Of a DNA stretch of 64,000 bases, positions 47,111 through 59,536 are shown one piece after another. This stretch comes from Patagioenas fasciata (taxonomy: Eukaryota > Chordata > Aves > Columbiformes > Columbidae). The notes beneath the pieces are model-generated. The model had not been told where the DNA came from. It did not search any database and worked only from the letters and a program-made list of their open reading frames with translations. Position 1 is the first letter of the stretch. Each line of letters begins with the position of its first letter. The translations under genes and the position numbers were made by a program. Where the stretch lies: positions 33,705,501-33,769,500 of the forward strand of contig NC_092523.1 of the NCBI RefSeq assembly GCF_037038585.1, read 5' to 3'.

Positions 47111-50100
47111 GTAAGGTGACCTTCTGTTATTTTTATATTCTAAATAAAATATGTCAGCAAAGAGAGAAGAAAAGCAATGTTGTCACTGATATAGATGTTT
47201 TTGTTAGGACAATACCAATCATATGTATGGTTCTGTCTACCACTGTAGTAAAATTATATGTATACATTTGATAAGTAGTTTTCTTCTTTTGTCCTCATTT
47301 CTATCCAACCTACCGAAAACCATTCTTAGATCTTAAAATTGATGCTATCTGGCAATAATAAGAATACTGTTGATATAAAATGAAAATCTGCCTCATGTGA
47401 TTGTGGTTGTTTTGTGGACAGTGGAATTGTGAAGCTAAGGCAGCAAACCGTTTTCTCAAGGATTTTCATACTATTTAATCTTGGATGACATCTCAGTTGC
47501 TTCATTTACTGGAAGTATGCATGGGCGTGATATTGCGATACATCCTGGTTTTGGTAATTATCAGAGTTGTCATAGGTGCCCATATATAAATTAGTAAGCA
47601 GTATCTGCTTCATGGAAAGGCTTCTGTCAAAGAAAGCACAGATGCAGCTTTTAAAAACTCCTATAAATGAAGCAGACTGAAGTATCGACTTATTTCTTTA
47701 ATGATGCATAAATGAACAAGCAAATGTGATAATTATTCCAGTGTCATGTATTCAGAAGAAACATAATTATGGCTTCAATAAAATTCTAATGCTGACTTCT
47801 AACATTTTGGTTGGACCTCTGTGTAGTTACCCAGCCATTTATGTTTCTGATAAAGATAGAGCATTGATGTTGGGCTACTATCTAAGCGCCTTAAAATAAA
47901 TTGAGGAGAAATCTTTTGCAAAATTCAGCTTCAGGTTACATGTAGGTGAATTATGACGTGTGATTTACCTCTTGCAGAAAAAAACAAACACGTAACTGTG
48001 AATGAAAAATGGCAATCATAACTGATTCGTCCAGTAGTCATGCTGTGTGTTCTTTATGCTTTTCACAATTGTGAATGTGGGTAATATGCACTCACAAGGT
48101 CACTTTACTCTTGAAGATTTAGGTGAACACACTGGTGATAGTTTTAGTTCTATAGAACATCAGTTATTAAATTCTGTAGTTTGTGACTAAAGAACCAGCT
48201 CTACAGTTTCAGAAGTAGAAATGCTTCACATAGCTTTGCTTTTTACAAAGCACGTACTTACGATTGTGGAACAGATTTTCTAAAAACGGAGAATTGAGTG
48301 CTTTCCAAGACCTAGTTGTTTCACTGCTAGATTTCTGGTATGTGTGCAGACCATTTATGAATCATTAAGCCTTTCTTTTCACATTAGTACATTCAAGTTC
48401 ACTGTGCATTATAGTGTCTCAGAGAAGTGTCTAGTTGTCCTGCAGATTTAGTCTGTTTGCCAATTTATTGTCCAAATGATAGATAACAGTAATGAGAATG
48501 AGAGAGTGAAGAGAGATTTGTATTTCGAGACCAATATGTACAAGTGTACCTATTTATGTATATGTGGACAGGTATGTGTATTTTTGTGACACTGTTACTG
48601 TGACAGAATTAGTTCCATGTGTTGCCTCTTTACTCTTTTTAGCACAAGGCTAGTTTGCTTTACTGAAGAATTTGTATTAGTTTAAGTTCCTTTTTATCTG
48701 CCAGGTTTACGAAGTGGGCAGAACTTGAGGCAAAACCAGCTTCTGTTTAATAATCTTGTCCAGGACAGTGGCTCTGTATTTACAAGGCTGGAGAGAGGCA
48801 CTGTCTATATTAATATCTGGTATCTAGTGTTTCCAGTTCTTCAGGGATGAAAGTGGAGGGATTTGATGGGGAGAGGTGATGGTCAAGAGAGGTTGTTAGT
48901 TTTTAATCTTAGTGAACAAATTACACTTGAGACACTGGTGTGGGAAAGAATGTGTGCGTTTGTGTTTGGTAGTTGTGCTTTTTTTGTAAAATGTTGATCT
49001 AAAGGAACTGAGGAGAGAACATGGAGTATCTACAGGCTTGACAATGTTGCTTAGATGTTGTCTTGACACTTTTTTTTTGGCTCGGAAGCTATTGAAATTG
49101 TTACAGAAGGCACTCTTTACATTGCAGTGTCTGAATATTTGTCATGTTTTTCAAAATGAACTGGCCTTGATACAAGGTGAAGGCTGATAATTAGCCAAGA
49201 AAGCAAACAAAAGAATTTGTGAAAGAGGAAACATGGCAAGCAATTTGGTCACTTTTTCAGCCTGCTAAAGGGCTCTTCTGACTTACCCTTGAGCTACATG
49301 TCTGTTCCTGCTGTCTTTGAAAGCATCACACTAAACTTTATAGTTTGAAGATGGATAAACTGGTTTTATTTAAAGTCAACACTTAACTATTCAGTGGCTA
49401 AGTGGAATTCTTTTGTGCCTTACTTCTTAGGAATCAAGGACAACAGTCGTATTTGCAGACAGACTAGTTGATTGATGATAGAAATATCAAATTTCATGCA
49501 TGGAATTTTTTTAGCTTTCAGGTTATCTTTTCCATGCTAATGGGGTTTTCAATTTTGCATTTCAAAGGGTAGGAAATTGAATTAGTGTTAGTTATTTTGT
49601 ACCTGTAAGTCTGAAATTTTCATAAGAGAATTTAATATATCTGTGCCACTAGCTCTTGAATATTTTTTTTCTAAAGAAAATAAGAGTACTTTTTTCTAAG
49701 ACTTAGTTTTCATTTAGGTCAGCTACTTTTCATAGGCTCTGTTTTCTGCTGTCCTGTCCGAACTGTTACAAGTTGAGTCTCTTAACAGGGAGCCCTAATG
49801 CACCGATACTCCCAAACTCAGGAGTTGCTTTGATTACTGGTCTGATGCTTTTCAAGAAGACACAGAAACAAGTACATTAGGGGTGAATTTGGTAGTTAGT
49901 CATATTTTAGCTTTCAGGTAAGTATTCTTTAGCCTGAAAAGGGAGTAATGGTCAGGAAAGGCAGAGAACAAGGTGATATAAGTCTATAAAGTTGCAATAG
50001 TTTCTGTACCACCTTCCTTATATCACTTTGTGGTTTTTGCAATGCAAGAAATAGGACACACACAGTTAACAGGTAACCAACTTAAAAGGAAGTATTTTTC

Positions 50101-52559
50101 ACATAAAATGTAATAAAGTCATGAAACTCATTTCCTCAGGAAGTTATAGAGACCGAAAGAATGACTAAAGAAAATAAATGGTACTAATGAGATTATTTTG
50201 AGGTTCAGCCTTATGTTATCTCCAGCTCATAAGTTGTTAATGGGAAGCCAAGTGGATAGGGAAGATCAGAGATCATCACTCAGTATATTCAGAAGTACAA
50301 CAGTGCATTGTGACTGTTATTATACAGAGATAAAATTACATAGAAAATGGAGACTCTCAGTATATTATAACAGTATGAGGGGAGGAAAATGTGAAAACAA
50401 GAGTTCTGTCTGTGCTATGAATTTACCTGGCAAAGTGATGTGTTTATCCTTTAGGTATGTGTGTTCAGGAGAAGCTGAAATTTAAGATAGCTTTTTAAGT
50501 GTGAGCTGGACTGAAGTCTGCAAATTGAGATGATGAACTGGCTATATAAATTGCCTGCTAAAGCAGCTGTAAAGTATTTTTCCCAATGATTTTGATAAGG
50601 AGTTGAGCAGGTTGGGATGTATTAATAATATAATGCATTGTGTTGATACAGATCCCAGTGTGCCACAAAAAAAACCCCACATGCACCATCTAAATCCCAT
50701 TAGCCCTAAGCAATAAAAGTGAGATAAATCATGTCAATACCAAGCTGCTACTGCCATTTAGAAAAGCCTTAAGGAATGACAGAAACAATTGCTGAAGGAG
50801 AACTTAGAGCAGAAGCTATGTTGGACCAAGGCGGCACTGAAACCTCTTCCTTCCTTGTCCCAGTTTTCATCCCAGCAGGCAAACAGGGAAAAGGAGAATG
50901 TATTCTTGCTTGGTTTTTTGCTGCCAAATATAAGGATAGAACATTAAGTATTTATATTTCTCGAAGGTTAAGTGAAAGATGGAAGCTCTAGTTTGCAAAA
51001 ACAGTATTAGAAAGAACTCTCAGTGCTTCTTCCATTTGAACAGGTGAATGAGGCTGTTGGGCTGGATGTGACACCAGCATGTGAGGAGCAAGTTTCCAGA
51101 CTGATTTTTAGCTGTAGAAATGAGAACTGTTACTAGTTTTGCTCACTATCTGTCCTTCTCCAAAGAATTTTTCCCAAGCAGACTGCTGCTTTGCATGAGA
51201 TATCAGGACTTCTAGGTTATTACTGAGAGCTAGTTTTTATGTTGTTTCAAGGTTGTCTTCTTTTCGTTTTGGTTTTCTTTCTAGTGCTCAAAATTTAGAT
51301 AGCTGAGGGAGCCAGCAGACTTCGAGAGTGTAGATGTCTTGGGTCATTTAGCCTAAGAAAGGTCTATATAAGGTCTTTTATAAACATTGCAATGTTTATA
51401 GAAGATGGGAGCCCATCCTGGAAGCTGATGTTCAAAAATTAAGGAAATTTCAAGCATCATGAATTCTGTGGTGTCTGGTTGTGTCTAACCAGTGTACTGG
51501 AGTAATTGGATTTGCAGCCCTTTTATACTCAAATGCAGGGTGTTACATGTAGGCCCTACGCAGTAAAGTTTCCCCTGATGAGAGTTTGTTTGGTCTATTT
51601 TTATAAACCACGGTGAATTTTACAAACATATTGTTATTGGAAACTTCCCAGCTAGTTCAACTTGCAAGGCTACCAGCAGGAATTTTCCAAACTACTGGAA
51701 TTGAAAATATTTGAAAATTTTCCCATAACCTAGTTCCAGAATGGTGTTAAGGGCGATGTGACAGTCTGAACTTCATGCATTATAACCTTATCACTTGTGT
51801 TTAGTCTGTTAATATAGCTATTTGTTACCAGGAATCTGACTGTTCTTTCAGTAACCTGAGTTAAATTATTAGGCCATGAGTATTACAGAATAACAGTAAT
51901 TCTCTTCGAACATTAACAACAAAGTTTAAGGTGATCAAGCTCATTTGCTGACTTAGACAGATATAAGTGTAATATGACTGCTTTATTAGAACAAAGGTCT
52001 GTCTAGCCTGACAGGCTGTCTCTAGTAGTGTAAGGAACAATAAGAACAGGGCAGACACATGATACTTCCTTTTAATACTTTCCCAATCTCTAGTTATTTT
52101 CTATTTGGGAAGTGTTTGAGTCAGATGTGGCCTGTAACCTTTAGCGGATTTATCTTTCTTACGTAGTCTTCCCTTGGAACCATGTAATTTTGAAATGTAA
52201 CTTTGCTACCATGATAAGGAAAGATGATTTATTTTGGTAAAGAATGTTAAAGGAGCAAGTAAAAAAAAAAAAAAAGTTAACAGGGGCATGCACTATTTTT
52301 ATGTGCATAAAATAGCATCAATAACGTTTAGTGGCTATGAGGCATTATATTTAATATTACCAGAACCATTTCCAGCAGGGAAGACAGTAATTCATTAAGG
52401 AGAGTGAATAGGATTTGAACTATGTAGAGCAAAGTACTGAATTACGCTCTTAGAAGGTACAGAGCATTGCTAACACATAAGCATGTTAACATTTTTGTAG
52501 TGTTCTCGTAATTGCATTAGTTAAAATGCAGGATGTGATAAACATTTATACATAAGGGC

Positions 52560-53030
52560 TTGCTTGAAGTTCCATTTCTTCAGCAATCTTTGGCTTTTGA
52601 GCTTTTCAAATTGTTCCGCCACTCGCTGTTGTTGAGTTTCAGTATGAAGACAGGCATTAGCAAAAGATTAAATACTATGATCATCAATGGAGTAGAACCC
52701 TTAAGTACCTATCGGATGGCTATTAAACCAGCAGTGTTGTCTGTAACAGAAGCCAATTGGCCTGCATCTGGCCCAACAGCTCTCATACCTTCAGTCAGGG
52801 TGGCTGCACTCAGATGGTCTGTTGGGAATGCGATCTGCTGCATTTTGACTCCTAACTGTGCCCCAGTGCTCTTTGGAAGACGGGTAGCTGTCACAGGCCA
52901 AAAGCAGTTCAGCAATGTAGAGAAGCAAGTTACAGTGCCTGGGAACATTCTCTGTTGTACTGATACAACCATAAACCACTTGAAGGTAGGGGAGGCATTT
53001 TTAATCAAAATTGAGACTAGTATGGTTTGA
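52560..53030. other. Multi-frame open segment in intron 2, possible decayed coding sequence
   Basis: One + frame is open for 156 codons, and the minus strand has overlapping 99- and 62-codon frames over 52709-53008. Base composition is more balanced than in the surrounding intron. On the minus strand the far end also reads ETQQQRVAEQFEKLKSQRLL in another frame, which looks helix-like. I do not recognise a family. It could be an old retropseudogene, an exonised noncoding transcript, or chance. No start, poly(A) tail or flanking duplication was found. Confidence 0.2.
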
Positions 53031-56000
53031 TTTCAAGTTAATTGTAATTAAGCAGCCTTACAAATGTGGGACTTCACACTCTTTCAGTGCATGCTTCATG
53101 TTGAAGTTGCACTTTCCATATACTTCAGTTTGTTACCTCTTTTGTATAAGTCATGGATATAGACACTAGGTTTCCCTCAGTTTAAATTAAAAAAAAAAAA
53201 AATCTCCTAATAATTTCTGTTTTTCTACTACACGTATTCCAAATATGCTGCAGTCAAAGCCATATGGTGACTCTGTGCTGTGTTTAGTCTGAGTCCTTGC
53301 AGACCTGTCAGATGGGTTATGGGTCACTGAAAACTGTTAACAGAAAAAACATTGAGCAAATCTTTTTAAGAAAGCTGTTAAACATTAAATTAAAAATTAT
53401 AATCGGTTAGGTGATGTTAATAGTCAGAAAAGAATATTCCTGGTGGGTTTGATATGATAGGCTACAAGGAGGGAATGCTCTAAGATTTAGTCAAAGTCTG
53501 TTTACAGAAGTTGTGACAATGACATTTCCTGCTTAGATTCTGTCCTCAGATTGGCACATAGGCTTTGGCATTAACATTTCTTACGTGAGTATTTTCGCCA
53601 GTTGAAAATGAATGGGAAGAACTTCTCCTATGAGGGTCTTCTCATAGTGTTCCCTTCTTGCAAAGCACAGTAGTTCTTCCCACTACTTTTGAAGAGAGAG
53701 CCGAATTAGGAGATGTTCTATTTCTGTGCAACACTAAGTGGCTGCAGCTTTTTGCACAAGAAATTTTTAACCTAGCTAGTTTGAGTACAGACATGAGTAA
53801 AGCTCAGAGCAGAGACTAATCTCCAAGGTACGTAAACGGCTCTTCAGGCAAGTTTTTTTCATGCTACACTGAATTCTGTAAGGCCACATTACGTTGCACT
53901 GAAGTTAATGATTTTCCCATATAGCTATAGTAGCTAGCTTTCTTCAGTGGTTGGGGTATAAATGTGATAGAGTATGAATTTCCAAGGTCATGGTGATGTG
54001 GTTTGTCAAAAAAAAAAAGAAAGCAGGGCGGGGACCAAACTAAAACCGACACAAAAAAAAAAAAAAACCTCCAAAATTCCCTCCTTGAAGAATGAATACT
54101 CAGTTTTAAGAACTTGGAGTTTATAAGCCTGGGAATGTTAATTTGGAAGTGTAATCTTTTAAATGAGGGGCTACATCAGCACTTCATTTAGCATTTAAGA
54201 GACCCACAATCTGATTCAAATATGTACACTGGAGATTTGAATGAAATTTTAGTCAGCAGAGAGGGTTTTTTTTCTTGATCAAATGACTTATGCAGATTAT
54301 TCTTGCATTCTGAAACTGGCTGGTCGGTTGCCACACTGACATTTGGAGCAGACTTTGGAACCAGAACCTGGAATTCAAGTACAAACTCTTAAATTCATTA
54401 TTTAATTGAAAAATAATACAAAGGCAGAGTATAATTAAACCTCTTAAAGGAATTCGAGTAATACTTTCTGAGTTTGAGAGGCATTTTTCTTGTGCATATC
54501 AGGATAAAAATATGTTGTGGTTTTGGGTTTCTTTGTTTTTTTTTTTTTTTTTGAAATGTTGAATATATGTGTTCAATAAATATTAGTTTATCTCTGTTTA
54601 AGAATAATAATAATCATAAAAATACAGCTGTTCTTATTCTGGAAACAAGAGGTAGTTTAGGTCAGACATGCAGTCGTTCCCTTAGCTTTCTCTCTGAGGA
54701 AAGTTTAGTAAAAATATAACAGTATTTAAAAAAAAAAGGGGGGGATTGGGGCAAGTGAAGATTAATTTGGTAGTTAACTGCTCTGGAAAGATATTTTAAT
54801 GCTGATACTTGTTCACTGCTTTTCTAGTGGCATTATTTATTTTGTGCTGTGCCTGATTATTCCTTACCTTTGGTATTGAATTGAGAAAGATGAGCAGCAT
54901 GAGAACAACTTGAATGGAAGTGAAGGTCTACCCATTTCAATGCTCCCACCAGCAGTCTTGTGAATCCTTTGTAGAAAAGACCTTATCAAACTTCTCCAGA
55001 GCCCACCAGAAGAAGTGTTTTGTTATGACAATAAATAATGAAGCCTCTTACAGTACTATGCCTACCCCAACAATATAACCTGTTTTTAAAGCATTTATCC
55101 GATGTTTTCATGGCTTCTCTTCCGTACCAGCATTTTCGGTGGTAGTCAAGCATGCAATATATGGAAGAGAGCTGAAATTGTAGTTTAGTCTGCAAGATGG
55201 GAGAGACAGTTCTGTCTGCGTGGGACATTTAAACTGAGGAGGCATACCTATGGTTGTTTAATACAGATATTTTAGAAATGTGTAGAGTATTTTCAAAATG
55301 AGGTGTTTTCTGATTTCTAATTAATGATACCCAGTGTGTTTGGGTGTGTTTAGTATGATGTTGAAAATAAGAGTGAAGTTGACACAGGAAGATGTGTATG
55401 GTTTCATTCTGGTTTTACAGCATTTTTCTTCAGTGGCATTAAGCCAATCTTGGGCCATGGTACAAGAAAAAAAATAGTTATGTTGAAGAAATAGTTATGT
55501 TGAAAAAACTCAAACAAAACAATAACAAAGATGTGCCTAAATTGAGTCATAATTTGAGTTTTAAAAAATATTTGCTTAAAATTTCATGCAACTAAAATAC
55601 ATTTTCCACCAATTTGTTATAGTTTTAAAAATGAGGCATTTGGCACATAGGTTCTCTTTTATGAGACAGTACAAATAGCTGTAACAGCAGCTTACTAAGA
55701 GTAACTGTTGTCTTTAGATCCTCTCTAGTATTAGGAGAAATTTTAAAACTTTTTTTTGAAGAAGCATGGGCCCAGTTCAGCACAATTTGTTTAAAGATAT
55801 AAAGGTAAGGGCCAGAGGCCCATGATCAGTTAGACTGAGAAGTCCTAAACTTGTCTCTATCAAAAAAAACCCCAACAATCCAGAAGGCTTTTTCCTAGGA
55901 CATAACTAACTTTCGAGGGTGCATTATTCTGCTTTATTGCTAGTACCAATAACCTGGCTGCCTGACACCTGAATTTACTCGTATGTGTTTAAGTACTCAA

Positions 56001-58352
56001 GTTCAGAAGAGGTTACCTGGTTAACCTATCAAGGACCATCTGGTCTTGACTACCTCTGCAGCTTTGTGCTACTGTCCTTGGGGTATGATTATGTTCAGGC
56101 TAAGGTATGGAACTGATGGTGCTGCTAAGTTAACCTGTGTAATTTGTGTTTCTTTTCAGGTGCATCAAATGTGCTAGACCTAAGCTTGGGATTTAGAGCT
56201 AATGTTGAGTTTCAGTTTAGCAGAGTTTAAGGAGACCTGGGTTTGGACCAAGGTCCTGAGCAGCCTGTAGCTAGCTGATTACCTTTCTTTCTTAGACTGG
56301 AAGGGAACTATATAATTTGCATTTGTGATGGTGGTCACTACTAAGTGCTATTAGGTTCTTAATGTAGCTTTTAGAATGTGTGTTTGGAAGAAGCTGAATT
56401 TGTTTCAGACAAACATATTTATCTTCTGTTCTGCTGTTGGCAGAGGGATCTTCCAAAGTAGTTTGAGTTTTCTTAGGTATCCTGCTGAGTAAAACATCAC
56501 CTTAGCTGCTGAATAGAGAGCCCATACAAAAAGCTGGGGCTCCCCTCCACTTCTGCGTGGATGCTGAAAGTAAGGGATTGTTTTGTTGTGGAAGGTGTTG
56601 ATTGGGTTTCAACTTGGTCTCATGAAAACAGAGCTGCCTGGGGGCTCTGTCTCTGTAGGAGATGCACTGAGGCCGAGCCACATGCAGTCTCAAAGATTAC
56701 CTTAAAACCAGCAATCAATTCAGGCAGCAGAGTGCATATTAAGGGCCTATTAACTTGCTTAGGCCTCTCTTTGACTTGAAAAGTACTTGTGAGCAGAGGA
56801 ATAATAAAAGAGAAGGGTTGCCAAAATCTATGGAAGGTGCATCTTGCCGTATCACTGTTGGTACATCTGTTGAGTTGGGGATTTATTTCCTGCTAAGCAT
56901 CTGCTTAGCTTTTGAAGTACATATTAAGGTCAAAGGAGGGGAACTTGAAATGATTGTGTAATGTTTATTCTTTTCTTTGAAGATTTTAAACTTTAATCAT
57001 ACGGCATTTGGATATATTTAACAAAGGACAAACCTACATGAGTATTTGGCAAACTTCCACAACTTATAACATGCAGTAGTTGCAGCTTTAGAACTTTGAT
57101 TTAAAAATAGTTTGGACTTAGCAGAAACTGTGGTTTGCAGGTCCATTTTGTATACCATTTTGTATTGTGTGTATCATTCTTATTGCATCTGTGACTTGAT
57201 TACACTGGTCATCTGAAAGTGACCCAAAAGAAATTTTCAATTAATCGGTCTATATGTGGTACAACGAAAAAAACCAACCACAACCTTTAGCATTCCAGTG
57301 CCATCAAAGAGGTATTTTTGGGAAAGCAGAAGTGTCTAAAGAATCTAGAAATGGGGCTGGAACAGGTAATTTTTGTATTCGGAAGCAATGTTTCCGCAAA
57401 CCCCTTGTGTTCTGTTCATGCTTCTAATAGCTGCTTCTATTTCATTTTAAGTTGTGAACAAGGATAAATCAATATGTTTATGGCTCTTATAAAGAGTTGT
57501 GTAATTTTGATAGGCATTAAGGTTAAAGAGCAAACTGCTGAGCTAATGGATATAAATTCTCTTGACCTACCAGTAGTGGTGATCATTAATTGTTCTTTCA
57601 GCTCAAGAGTTCTGCATCTGTGCAGACTTGTCAGTGGGGCATTGCTGATACCAGAATTGAATATGTGCCTGTATGACAGGGAAGATTACATACAGGACAT
57701 TCAGTAGAACCATTGTTTTATTGCTAATCTACTACTTAGAATAATCTTCACTGACATGGATTGCTTTTGAAATGTGCATGTTTTTAATATCAATCGTTTT
57801 GGGTGCTTATACAAAAGGCCATTTTTATTTTGCTGATGCAAAATGTCCAAAACTGCCTCTATACACTGAAAAAATGAAAACTCCAGAGTTTTGGTTTTGA
57901 AGTTGCTGATCCTAGTGTGCTTATTCATATCTTATACAGGACTTTAAAAGATTATATTAAAATTTTCAAAATGTAAGTAGTATAGTTATAGAATCGCTTT
58001 CTGATTTTAGTGTTACGTGAGTGTTAAAGGACTGCTCCATTCATGGGTAAAGAAATTAAGGTTTTGGTAACATAATGTGCTAAAAATGAATACAGAATGA
58101 ATGAATAATGTGTTAAAAATTAATTCAGATTTCTTCTCCTGTGTTGCCTGTAGTCCTTGTTATACTTATGCACAGAGGGAATTTGGTAGTTCAGCTTGAA
58201 AGACTTGCAGTACAAAGAACCTTATGTTGGAATGTATGAATGGAATTATGTATGTGATCTTTAGTGCTGGTACCTTGTCCCCTTCATTTCTCCAAAGCTG
58301 TGGGGTGGCATTCTTAGCTCCTTCATGGGGAATGTGTCTCTGTTCTACAGAT

Positions 58353-58389
58353 GGGGGGAGGGGAGGGTTATTCCCTTCCCCCTCCCCCC
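58353..58389. repeat. G-run/C-run inverted repeat
   Basis: A GGGGGGAGGGGAGGG arm (58353-58367) is followed by a TTATT spacer and a CCCTTCCCCCTCCCCCC arm to 58389. The arms can pair as a GC-only stem, and the G arm alone has closely spaced G-runs that could also fold as a quadruplex. Confidence 0.75.
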
Positions 58390-59465
58390 TGAACCTTTGC
58401 CTGTAGATTTACCATGACAGGGTATATCCTGTCTCTATGAAAATTAGAGATTGCTGTCTAATGATAAGGGTTTAATCTGCAACGAATCAGACATGTGGAA
58501 ACTTCTGTCTGTGGAATTTTCTGTTTGATCTGAGAGGAATGCCCTTGCTGTGCCCTTCCTGTAATGAAAGCAAGGTAGAGTGAATCAAAGTGATTCTAGA
58601 TAAGATTGGAATGTGTGCATTGGTTATGGCTTTATTATATTTGGTGTTGCAATTCTAGTTGCATGTATTATTTTACTATCCAAGAGACTAGCAGCATCTT
58701 TTTAAAATATACGTCTTTCTTTCTGTTTTAGTTAGAAGTGCTGGTTTTTTATTGATTAAATTCCCAAGGTAATTACTTAGGTTGGAACATGGAAAGTCTT
58801 GCTCACAAAAACAGATATTTCCAGCAAAATACTGACTGTCTATGATAATGCAACAAGTTTTTTGTTACTGCAAATAACTTTATATACTGTTCACTAAATC
58901 TTGTCTTAAGGGTTTTTTGGCGTACCATTGTGAGGAATGGCAAACAGTTTCTGTCTTCATTACATGAACAGTTAATGATTAAGCAATGTCCAGCTGCCTG
59001 TGCAAGGAATGTTAATTACTTTGGGGAGGGAGGGAAAGATGACTATGCCTTTGCATAAGAAGTCTGGTGTCACAGTTCACTTTGAAAGTAGTTTGAATAT
59101 TACAGTACAAATTTTATCAGAATAACAAAAATGGAAAAATGTGTACCTCTCTCATTGTCTGGGTATACATATGTGCTTCCATACTTGTGGTACTACCTAG
59201 TACAGTAATATTTTGAGTTGCCTGGGTTTGTCTAGAGCTTTTTAAAGTAAAAAGTATGTAAGAAGAGATGACAACTTGTTAAGAAGTGTATTACTTTGTG
59301 CATGGATATAGAAGAAACATGGCTCAAAAAAAAGGTGGTAAAATAAAAAACATAAGCAGTTTGTAGTCACCACTATTTCACACCTTTCTGATCAGCTTCC
59401 TGAATGGAAACTTGTGTGTTAAGTAAGTACAGAAGCCCAGAGATCAAGAACCATACTTGGAAATA

Positions 59466-59536
59466 TTTAAAACAAACAAACAAAACAAAAACAACAAACG
59501 AAAACAAACAGAAGAAGAAAAAAAAAACACAAACCA
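59466..59536. repeat. A-rich low-complexity tract in intron 2
   Basis: Runs of AAAC/AAACA units (AACAAACAAACAAAACAAAA) pass into GAAGAAGAAA and an A-run. No retroelement body was recognised next to it. Confidence 0.7.

Noticed and set aside
4682..54552. The many A- and T-homopolymers as possible retrocopy poly(A) tails
   Set aside because: None has a recognisable transcript body or a flanking duplication on inspection. Such runs are common in AT-rich avian introns.
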